NCBI GenBank assembly: GCA_042573625.1
Contig: JBHPCZ010000140.1
Location: 1-7,879, forward strand
Direction of reading: 5' to 3'
DNA: 7,879 nucleotides
Origin: JBHPCZ01 sp042573625
GTDB lineage: Bacteria; Desulfobacterota; Desulfobacteria; Desulfobacterales; UBA11574
The notes beneath the pieces were generated by a model. That model saw nothing but the letters and a program-made list of their open reading frames with translations, was not told the origin of the DNA and made no database searches. A program made the position numbers and the translations under genes. Shown one piece after another: positions 1 to 6,346 of this stretch (position 1 is its first letter; each line of letters starts with the position of its first letter).

Positions 1-1504
1 CTTAAGGGTCTTGGCGGAGAAAAATGATTATGAACAAGCCTGGCATGTGTTGACCCGAACCAATCCCCTGCCGGCAACCTGCGGCAGGGTGTGTCCCCAT
101 CCCTGCGAAGGGGGGTGTAATCGCCGGGACTTTGATTCGCCGCTGGCCATCAACAGCGCGGAACGTGCCGTGGGAGACTACGGACTGGAACAGAACCTGG
201 AACACAAAAAACTCATTGCCGCAAGAAAAGAGAAAGTGGCCGTGGTCGGTTCCGGACCGGCCGGACTTTCCTGTGCCTTTCATCTGGCCAAGCGGGGATT
301 TCAGGTAAAGATATTTGAAGCCGCCAGCGAGCCCGGCGGTATGATGCGTTTCGGCATTCCGCCCTATCGACTGCCGAATTATGTCCTGAAACAGGAAATC
401 GAAAACATACTCAAGCTCGGTATTGAGATAGAATACAATGTAAAGGTGGGGGTCAACATCCCTCTGGATCAATTGACCCAGCATTATGATTCGGTCTTTC
501 TGGGTCCCGGTGCCCAGAAAGGTTTATCTATCGATGTTGCCGGGAAAGATACCCAGAACGTCTTTACCGGTGTGGATTTTTTAAAGGAGGTTAACAGCGG
601 TAAATGGGTGGATATCGGCAAGGATGTGGTGGTCATCGGCGGCGGCAACACGGCCATGGACTGTGCCCGTGTGGCCAAACGACTGGGCGCCAACGTCAGT
701 GTATTCTATCGGCGGACCCGGATGGAGATGCCGGCCATCAAAGCCGAGATCGACGAGGCCCTGGAAGAGCGCATTATGTTCCGTTATCACACCAACCCGG
801 TAAAAATCCTGACCGATGACGACCGGGTAATCGGTATCCTGTGCGTCCAGATGGAACTCAAGGAACCGGATGCCAGCGGTCGGGCCCGGCCGGTACCCAT
901 TGGAGGATCGGAATCGGTCTACCCGTCGGACACGGTCATCATGGCAACCGGCCAGGCGGTGGATTACGACGGCATCGAAATTCATAAAATGGACAACCAG
1001 TGGATTTCCACCAACGAAGATCTGATGACCAGTATGGACGGCGTATTCGCCGGCGGCGACGCGGTGACCGGTCTGGAAACCGTTGCGGCCGCCATCGGTC
1101 AGGGCCTGCGCGCCGCTACCGCCATCGAAGACTACATCGACGGAAATGTGCAAAGTCGCCTGGCACAGCCCCCGGTGCTCTATTCCAAGGATCTCAATAC
1201 CTATTACTATGAAAAATCGAAACGATTTTCCAAGGAAGCGGTGTCGATTCACCGGCGCCTGAAGAATTTCAAGGAAATATACCCACCTTTTGATCGCGAA
1301 GAGATTATCAAAGAGTCGGAACGCTGTTTCAGCTGCGGACTCTGTTATATGTGTCAGAATTGCTATATGTACTGTCCGGACAACGCCGTTCAGATATCAC
1401 CGACAACCGGAAAATTCGAATTTGACCTCGATTTTTGCAAGGGATGCGGCCTCTGCGCCAAGGAATGCCCCTGCCATTACATTCAGATGACTTTGGAAAA
1501 GTGA
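1..1504 (+). CDS. GltD/DsrL-like NAD(P)H-dependent iron-sulfur flavoprotein, 5'-truncated by window edge
   Basis: This is an oxidoreductase of the glutamate synthase small-subunit type, expected in the cytoplasm to pass electrons between NAD(P)H, FAD and iron-sulfur clusters. The frame is open from base 2. A TTG at 11 could initiate, but family members have more residues before this point, so the real start is probably outside the window. Numbering from that TTG (497 residues), C24, C28, C32 and C36 form the N-terminal cluster motif (CGRVCPHPCEGGC). GSGPAG at 80-85 is the FAD Rossmann loop, followed by the typical GIPPYRLP. GGGNTA at 210-215 with YRRTRMEMPA is the NAD(P) site. The tail resembles two [4Fe-4S] ferredoxin motifs: C439, 442, 445, 448, 451, 455, then C476, 479, 482, 486. 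This fused tail is absent from ordinary GltD and resembles DsrL and the GltD-like subunits of some 2-oxoacid oxidoreductases. The physiological partner cannot be told without the upstream genes. Confidence 0.88.
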   Translation, partial: LRVLAEKNDYEQAWHVLTRTNPLPATCGRVCPHPCEGGCNRRDFDSPLAINSAERAVGDYGLEQNLEHKKLIAARKEKVAVVGSGPAGLSCAFHLAKRGFQVKIFEAASEPGGMMRFGIPPYRLPNYVLKQEIENILKLGIEIEYNVKVGVNIPLDQLTQHYDSVFLGPGAQKGLSIDVAGKDTQNVFTGVDFLKEVNSGKWVDIGKDVVVIGGGNTAMDCARVAKRLGANVSVFYRRTRMEMPAIKAEIDEALEERIMFRYHTNPVKILTDDDRVIGILCVQMELKEPDASGRARPVPIGGSESVYPSDTVIMATGQAVDYDGIEIHKMDNQWISTNEDLMTSMDGVFAGGDAVTGLETVAAAIGQGLRAATAIEDYIDGNVQSRLAQPPVLYSKDLNTYYYEKSKRFSKEAVSIHRRLKNFKEIYPPFDREEIIKESERCFSCGLCYMCQNCYMYCPDNAVQISPTTGKFEFDLDFCKGCGLCAKECPCHYIQMTLEK

Positions 1505-1545
1505 CCCGGTTTCTTTAAAAAAAATCTGAAATCTTAGCACTGCAC

Positions 1546-1581
1546 AATAAAAAGCCCGCCTGCAAAGGAAGGCTTTTTATT
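1546..1581 (+). terminator. Rho-independent terminator after the flavoprotein gene
   Basis: Arms 1546-1556 and 1571-1581 pair perfectly over 11 bp (AATAAAAAGCC against GGCTTTTTATT) around a 14-nt loop. The descending arm is T-rich and runs on into TTTT (1582-1585). It lies 42 bp after the flavoprotein stop codon and separates that gene from the DUF748 gene. The A-rich left side gives a T-rich tail on the other strand too, so it could work in both directions, although no minus-strand gene enters it here. Confidence 0.82.
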
Positions 1582-1588
1582 TTTTATA

Positions 1589-1612
1589 AACGCCTCTTTT
1601 GCGAGTGGCGTT
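1589..1612 (+). promoter_or_regulatory. Small hairpin in the leader of the DUF748 gene
   Basis: AACGCC (1589-1594) pairs with GGCGTT (1607-1612) around a 12-nt loop. The loop can add TC/GA pairs if the T at 1606 bulges out. It sits 30 bp before the TTG start. No T-tract follows, so it is not an obvious terminator. It could be a leader stem, an operator half-site pair, or chance. Confidence 0.25.
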
Positions 1613-1629
1613 GAACCCTTTTGAAAAAC

Positions 1630-1635
1630 GGAAGG
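1630..1635 (+). promoter_or_regulatory. Ribosome-binding site deciding the TTG start at 1643
   Basis: GGAAGG lies 7 nt before the TTG at 1643. The only nearby ATG (1679) has no comparable purine-rich site at the right distance, so the TTG start is preferred. Confidence 0.6.
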
Positions 1636-1642
1636 AAAAACC

Positions 1643-4573
1643 TTGCCACATTCCAGCAAACAGAAGCGCTTATCTCGAATGCAAAAAATACTGTTGGGGG
1701 TGTTGATTGCGTTTCTGTTCTATACCGTCATCGGTTTTCTTGTATTGCCGTCTATCGTCAAATCCATTTTGGCGGACAAACTCTCGTCGGCATTACATCG
1801 AGACGCTCGGGTTCTGGGCGTGAAGATCAACCCCTATACGTTTACCGTTCGCCTCGAGGGGGTGTCGGTTGAAGATACGGATGGAAAGCCGTTTGTATCT
1901 CTTGATGCGCTTTTTTTCGATGTGCAGCTTTCCTCGGTGGTTAAAAGGGCGTTGGTCCTCAAAACGTTTGATATCAACAAACCCTATTTTCGTATTGTCC
2001 GGAACGAAAAAGGCGGGTTCAATTTTGATGATCTTGTAAACAAAGAAAAAAAAGAAACGGAAACGTCGAAACTCATCCGATTTTTTATCAATACGATAAA
2101 GATTTCAAACGGAACGATCGATTTTTTCGACCTGTCTCATAAACCGTCGTTCACGACAAACCTGAACTCGTTTGAGTTTACCATGGATCATTTCACCAGT
2201 CAGCCGGACAAGCATTCGACATTCAAACTTTCCGTAAAAACCGGAAAGGGTGAAAAAATAGACAGCGAAGGCCGATTTTCTCTCAATCCTTTGAGCACAG
2301 AAGGTGTCATCACCTTAAATGGAACGATGCTGAAAAATTACGAAACCTATTACCGGGATTATATTAAATTTAACGTCTCCGAGGGCTCGATCGGCTTTAA
2401 AACCCGATACCGATATCACAGCACGACATCCGGTCCGGCCATCAACCTTTTCCAAGCATCTCTTTCTCTGAGCGCCCTGAAATTAGAAGACCCTGCGAAC
2501 CGGGAAGCATTTTTCATTCTGCCTAAACTTTCCGTTGAAAACACTAAAATGGATGTAACGGCCCGGACGCTCACTGTCGGCCATCTGTCCTCGGAGGATG
2601 GATTGCTGATCTGCCGTCGGTCCGCCGAAGGGGTTCTGAATCTTGAAAGTATGGTTGTACTACCGTCGAAACCAACGGCATCGAAGCCACAAACAGAAGA
2701 ACCCGAATTGTTAAAACCGTGGCAGGCGGATCTGAAAAGCCTGTTGCTGAAAAATTATACCGTAAAATTCAATGATCGAATGCCTCCGGAACCCGTGGAC
2801 ATCGTCCTGGACCAGGTGTCGCTCAACGCGGAAAATCTTTCCACGAAAAAAACCGCAAAAGGGAATACCGCCGTCACTGCGCGGTTGAATAAGAAAGGAA
2901 AGCTTGCATTCCATGGTCCCATATCGATTCAGCCGCTTTCCGCAGACCTTGAAGTTTTGGTGAACGGTGTCGATATTCGCGCCGTGCAGCCGTATTTTAC
3001 CGAGATCGTCAGGCTCGTTGTAACAGATGGAAATTTCAATGCAACCGGCCGTCTCAACTTTTCTTTTCTGGAAGAGAGCAAACCGACGCTTCATTACCAA
3101 GGCAACACTTTCATCAATGCTTTCGCATCCAAGGGCAAGCAAAAGGGTAATGATTTTGTTAAATGGGAATCTCTGTACCTGTCCGGAATGGATGTCCACA
3201 GCCACCCCTTGCGGATAAACATAGACAACGTGGCACTGACCGGTCACTACACCCAGCTCATTATCAACCCTGACGGATCTGTGAATGTCAATACCGTTAT
3301 TCCATGGGATAAATTTGAAGACAAACCTGAACCCGGCCGATCAGAGGATGTAACAAAAGAATTAAAGACATCGCCTTTGCCCGAGATCAACATACACACT
3401 GTAACGCTGCAAAACGGCGCGATCCACTTTGTGGATCGACTGACCCGGCCGAACTTCGAGACCGACCTTTTGGAGCTCGGCGGCAGGATTTCAAACCTTT
3501 CTTCGGACAACCGCTCACGGGCGGACGTTTATCTCAAGGGGGTGAGCGGCACCTCGTCCCCGCTGGAGATTACCGGAAAAATCAATCCGTTGAGCGAAAG
3601 CCTGTTCGCTGATATGAGAATGGTTTTCAAGGATATCCAGCTCAGCCCGTTTTCACCGTATTCCGGCAAGTACATCGGCTATATTATTCAAAAGGGAAGC
3701 CTCACTCTGGAGCTGGATTACAAACTGATTGAACAGAAGCTTCAAGGCAGCAACCGAATCTTTCTTGATCAGCTGACGCTGGGAGATAAAGTGGACAGCC
3801 CCGATGCAACATCTCTCCCGGTCCGCCTTGCCATTTCTCTTCTCAAAGACAGGAATGGCAGAATCGAATTGGATTTTCCCGTTGAAGGAAACCTCAATAA
3901 TCCCGAGTTCAATATCAGCAAGCTTGTTCTAACGGTGTTTACCAATCTTGTCAGCAAGATCGCTACTTCACCGTTTTCGGCCCTCGCTTCAGTGTTCGGC
4001 GGCGGTGAAGAGCTGAGTTTCATCGAGTTTGAGTACGGAAGCATCGAAATCAATGACGCCTCAAAGGAAAAACTGGATACGCTGATCACGGCGCTCTATG
4101 AGCGGCCTTCGCTTCAGCTCGATATTGTCGGGAGCGCAGACCCGGAAAAGGATCGTGACACCCTCAGATATCGCCGGCTGAATCACCTTTTAAAAACAGA
4201 GAAACGGAAAAACATGGTGGAAAAGGGGATTGAATCTGTATCGATCGATCAAATTGTTGTCACGCCGGAAGAGAAGGATGTTTACATAAAACAGGCCTAT
4301 GAATCCGCGGATTTCACGAAACCAAGGAATTCGCAGGGGCAGATCAAAGAACTTTCACCTGCCGAAATGGAAAAACTCCTGATTACGAATATTCAGATTG
4401 CGGATGACGATCTTCGGCTCCTGGCACACAAAAGGGCCTTTGGTGTTCAGGATTATATACTCAAAAGTGAAAAAGTTGAGCCGAAACGGATTTTTATTTT
4501 AGAGCCCAAATCGCTTTTATCGGAAGATGATACGAATGCGATGAAAAGCCGTGTGAACTTTACGTTAAAATAG
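1643..4573 (+). CDS. DUF748 / AsmA-like envelope protein
   Basis: A 976-residue protein of the DUF748 type, within the wider AsmA-like group. AsmA-like proteins are anchored in the inner membrane and reach into the periplasm, and several are implicated in phospholipid transport to the outer membrane; that role is inferred for this one. After a basic N-terminus (residues 1-15) there is one hydrophobic segment at about 16-38, with no signal-peptidase site evident. The rest is long, beta-rich and low in cysteine. Two similar blocks of the type 'DFFDLSHKPSFTTNL' (about residue 160) and 'HFVDRLTRPNFETDL' (about 595-610) mark repeated AsmA/DUF748 units. Residues about 793-850 resemble an OmpA-like C-terminal fold (FEYGSIEIND, then a G-S-A-D-P-E-K-D-R-D run followed by L-R-Y-R-R-L), which could contact peptidoglycan. 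The TTG start is chosen because GGAAGG lies 7 nt upstream; ATG at 1679 is the alternative and keeps the membrane segment. The gene stands alone, between the terminator at 1546-1581 and a convergent neighbour. Confidence 0.85.
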   Translation: MPHSSKQKRLSRMQKILLGVLIAFLFYTVIGFLVLPSIVKSILADKLSSALHRDARVLGVKINPYTFTVRLEGVSVEDTDGKPFVSLDALFFDVQLSSVVKRALVLKTFDINKPYFRIVRNEKGGFNFDDLVNKEKKETETSKLIRFFINTIKISNGTIDFFDLSHKPSFTTNLNSFEFTMDHFTSQPDKHSTFKLSVKTGKGEKIDSEGRFSLNPLSTEGVITLNGTMLKNYETYYRDYIKFNVSEGSIGFKTRYRYHSTTSGPAINLFQASLSLSALKLEDPANREAFFILPKLSVENTKMDVTARTLTVGHLSSEDGLLICRRSAEGVLNLESMVVLPSKPTASKPQTEEPELLKPWQADLKSLLLKNYTVKFNDRMPPEPVDIVLDQVSLNAENLSTKKTAKGNTAVTARLNKKGKLAFHGPISIQPLSADLEVLVNGVDIRAVQPYFTEIVRLVVTDGNFNATGRLNFSFLEESKPTLHYQGNTFINAFASKGKQKGNDFVKWESLYLSGMDVHSHPLRINIDNVALTGHYTQLIINPDGSVNVNTVIPWDKFEDKPEPGRSEDVTKELKTSPLPEINIHTVTLQNGAIHFVDRLTRPNFETDLLELGGRISNLSSDNRSRADVYLKGVSGTSSPLEITGKINPLSESLFADMRMVFKDIQLSPFSPYSGKYIGYIIQKGSLTLELDYKLIEQKLQGSNRIFLDQLTLGDKVDSPDATSLPVRLAISLLKDRNGRIELDFPVEGNLNNPEFNISKLVLTVFTNLVSKIATSPFSALASVFGGGEELSFIEFEYGSIEINDASKEKLDTLITALYERPSLQLDIVGSADPEKDRDTLRYRRLNHLLKTEKRKNMVEKGIESVSIDQIVVTPEEKDVYIKQAYESADFTKPRNSQGQIKELSPAEMEKLLITNIQIADDDLRLLAHKRAFGVQDYILKSEKVEPKRIFILEPKSLLSEDDTNAMKSRVNFTLK

Positions 4574-4582
4574 AACAACCGC

Positions 4583-4599
4583 CCCTGAAAGGGTCTTTT
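4583..4599 (+). terminator. Weak candidate terminator after the DUF748 gene
   Basis: CCCT (4583-4586) and AGGG (4590-4593) can form a short stem with a 3-nt loop, followed by TCTTTT. It starts 10 bp after the stop codon, the right place for a terminator, but a 4-bp stem is marginal. Confidence 0.25.
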
Positions 4600-4646
4600 A
4601 TTAATCTCTCACCCCAGTACGATCTTCCGGACCTACGGGGCAAGCA

Positions 4647-4795
4647 GAGTTCACAGAGCGCGCTGAGTTTCTTGATCAGAATCCTTGAGGGGAGGATTCT
4701 GATCAAATGCGATCTCTTTTGGGTGTTGATCAGATTGTGCTTTTCACACAACTTGTTCTCAAGACAATTTTTATCTCTGCGACCTCTGTGGGCTC
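4647..4795. repeat. Nested inverted-repeat element between convergent genes
   Basis: The outer arms 4647-4667 and 4775-4795 are inverted copies matching at 16 of 21 positions, sharing the core CTCTGTG. Inside them lies the perfect 14-bp hairpin at 4672-4706, then a third partial copy, TTGATCAGA at 4726-4734. Just outside, GCTCA (4792-4796) and TGAGC (4808-4812) flank a short GC-rich segment. The gap 4574-4904 (331 bp) contains no convincing gene; this element is its only clear content, and 4830-4904 looks featureless. The nested arrangement suggests a dispersed intergenic repeat (REP- or MITE-like), but copies elsewhere cannot be seen from one window. Confidence 0.6.
4672..4706. repeat. Perfect 14-bp inverted repeat (hairpin)
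   Basis: TTGATCAGAATCCT (4672-4685) is followed by the 7-nt spacer TGAGGGG and then the exact reverse complement at 4693-4706. The outer part contains the palindrome TGATCA. There is no T-tract, so it is not a standard terminator, although it lies between the convergent DUF748 and prmA genes, where a barrier to read-through would fit. Confidence 0.85.
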
Positions 4796-4904
4796 AAGCG
4801 AACGCAGTGAGCGGGCGAGAGAAAAAAGTGATTATAAGCTGTTTCAAAACCTATCAATTCACCCTCTCATCTGCACAGCATAGTTTGGACCATCAGCGGA
4901 CGAC

Positions 4905-5843
4905 TTATGGTATTAATAAATTTTTCTGCAGCTTTCCCGCAACAGCAACCCACTCTTCTTTTGTTCGAACCTCCAGGATATCAAAACCTTGATTTTCAAT
5001 CTTTTCTATCACCGAATCTTTGTCATCCATAATCATGCCCGCACAGATAAATATGCCATTATCTGTTAGCACCTTTTTGACATCATCTATAAGAATTATG
5101 ACGGCCTTTGTTGATATGTTTGCAGCAACCAGATCAAACCGTTCGGTGATCCCGTCCACCAGATGACTGTTCAAGAGCCTGAACGTTTCTTTTTCTATCC
5201 GATTCTGCTCCATATTTTTTTCGGCAACACTCAGGGCGTCTTCGTCATTGTCTATTCCACACACCGTTTTCGCACCCAGCTTTGCAGCGGCGATCATCAG
5301 TACGCCGGAGCCGGTCCCGACATCCAGAAACGAATCCCCTTTTCTCAGATAGGCTTCTATTAATTCTATGCACATTGCTGTCGTGGCGTGAGTCCCGGTA
5401 CCAAAGGCCATGCCCGGATCGATTTCCAGCACCGTTTCATCTTCGGCAACAATATACTCCCGCCAGGTCGGTTTGATCACAATCGCCGCGCCGACTTTTT
5501 CAGGCCAGAAATAGGCCTTCCACGATTCAGACCAGTCGACCTCATCGATAAGTGAATAATAAACGTGACAGGTTATACCGATTTCCGCTTCCAGCTTTTT
5601 AAGCCGTTCTTCAAGCGTCCGGCATCTTCGCTCTGCTTTTTGGTCTTCGGGAAAATATCCGGTCACCGCATCATGTTCCGGAAGAGCCCCTGCGTCATCG
5701 GCCCAGTCGTCTCCCCCGAAACCTTCCGGCGCTTCAATTACGACCCCCTGCAGTCCGAACTCATGGAATACATTTGAAATCAGGTCGGCGGCCAGCTCCT
5801 TGTTCTCAAAATCGAATATGACTTTGGCTTCGATCCATCTCAT
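4905..5843 (-). CDS. prmA: Ribosomal protein L11 methyltransferase
   Basis: A cytoplasmic SAM-dependent methyltransferase that methylates ribosomal protein L11. It has 312 residues, close to the usual 290-315. The N-terminal domain (1-100) is the L11-recognition part, beginning with the family-like MRWIEAKVIF. W104 and W108 fall in the W-S-E-S-W-K signature. GMAFGTGTHATT (144-155) is the hallmark PrmA motif, and FLDVGTGSGV (172-181) is SAM-binding motif I, with D198 in the acidic loop after it. DLVAANIST (237-245) is the post-II motif, where NILA is more usual. The C-terminus carries the conserved EEWVAV...K. The start is the ATG at 5841-5843, where similarity begins. The frame stays open for 43 more codons upstream, but those lie in repeat DNA and are unlike PrmA. 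The Shine-Dalgarno site is weak (AAGAAAG about 10 nt upstream). It is convergent with the DUF748 gene and separated from the radical SAM gene by a 484-bp palindrome, so it is probably expressed on its own. Confidence 0.95.
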   Translation of the reverse strand: MRWIEAKVIFDFENKELAADLISNVFHEFGLQGVVIEAPEGFGGDDWADDAGALPEHDAVTGYFPEDQKAERRCRTLEERLKKLEAEIGITCHVYYSLIDEVDWSESWKAYFWPEKVGAAIVIKPTWREYIVAEDETVLEIDPGMAFGTGTHATTAMCIELIEAYLRKGDSFLDVGTGSGVLMIAAAKLGAKTVCGIDNDEDALSVAEKNMEQNRIEKETFRLLNSHLVDGITERFDLVAANISTKAVIILIDDVKKVLTDNGIFICAGMIMDDKDSVIEKIENQGFDILEVRTKEEWVAVAGKLQKNLLIP

Positions 5844-5862
5844 GGTAAAACGCTTTCTTATT

Positions 5863-6346
5863 TTAGCCACCCCGGTTAAATGGCTTCCAGATTTAACAGG
5901 GCAGGCAGACCCACACAGACGAAAATTGACTTTTCGATCCCGCTTAAACGGGCTTTGCATTGAACAGGGCAAGCTCTGGCAGGATAAAAACGGCTCTCGC
6001 CTTTAGCGTAATGGATGATTCTATTTTAAACCGTGTACTGTTTGAGGATATTAGGGATCGTTAGAAAAAACAGACGCATGATAAATTGATTTTATCGAGA
6101 GTGAATTCCAGTTATTAGACGAAGATCTTTTAAATATAAGCCTCTGTTCTATCTTACGACCCCTTATATTCGAGTTTACACGATTTAAAATAGAATTATT
6201 CATGGAGTGGTTGAGAAAAGAAATCTTCCTGGCTCCTGAGCTATTTGTCCGTGTATGTCTGTGTGTGTCTGCCCTGTTAAATGCCTGTCCAATGAAATGC
6301 AAAGCCTATTTCATCGGGGCGAAGCCGATTTAACCGGGGCGGCTAA
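5863..6346. repeat. Large imperfect palindrome (foldback/MITE-like element) filling the gap
   Basis: The two halves are inverted copies of each other along most of their length, with a centre near 6106. Segments read by eye: 5863-5887 against 6321-6346 (24 matches, one mismatch, one indel); 5891-5920 against 6257-6282 (25 of 26 plus a 4-nt insertion); 6011-6037 against 6177-6203 (24 of 27); 6048-6074 against 6143-6169 (22 of 27). Between the first two segments the right arm has about 36 nt that the left lacks. Between the second and third the arms are diverged but still share pieces. Both ends read TTAGCC(A/G)CCCCGGTT. No convincing protein gene lies inside. It ends 19 bp before the prmA start and includes the stop codon of the radical SAM gene. 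Possible identities are a foldback transposable element without a transposase, two diverged head-to-head repeat copies, or an RNA-level hairpin. Confidence 0.85.
6271..6340. repeat. Secondary hairpin in the right arm of the palindrome
   Basis: Two nested stems can form. CCAATGAAAT (6289-6298) pairs with 6308-6317 at 9 of 10 positions around a 9-nt loop. CCCTGTTAAAT (6272-6282) pairs with 6328-6338 at 10 of 11. An internal loop lies between them. The left arm of the large palindrome has lost most of this inner hairpin. On the minus strand it falls just after the radical SAM stop codon, so it could protect or end that transcript, though no T-tract follows. Confidence 0.6.

Noticed and set aside
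581..1252. Minus-strand ORF of 223 codons opposite the flavoprotein gene
   Set aside because: It is a shadow of a strongly conserved gene, with no domain of its own and no upstream signals.
2711..3247. Minus-strand ORF of 178 codons inside the DUF748 gene
   Set aside because: It is antisense to a continuous 976-codon frame and has no recognisable motif.
5939..5952. CCCG/CGGG mini-hairpin as a regulatory leader of prmA
   Set aside because: The stem is only 4 bp and lies in the diverged part of the palindrome's left arm, with no terminator-like tail.
5844..5972. N-terminal extension of PrmA by 43 codons
   Set aside because: The added residues come from the left arm of the palindrome and do not look like PrmA, while MRWIEAKVIF at 5843 matches a normal PrmA beginning.
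6051..6302. Minus-strand ORF of 83 codons in the prmA/radical SAM gap
   Set aside because: It lies wholly inside the palindrome, its composition is low-complexity (S, N, R rich), it has no recognisable domain, and its frame simply follows repeat sequence.
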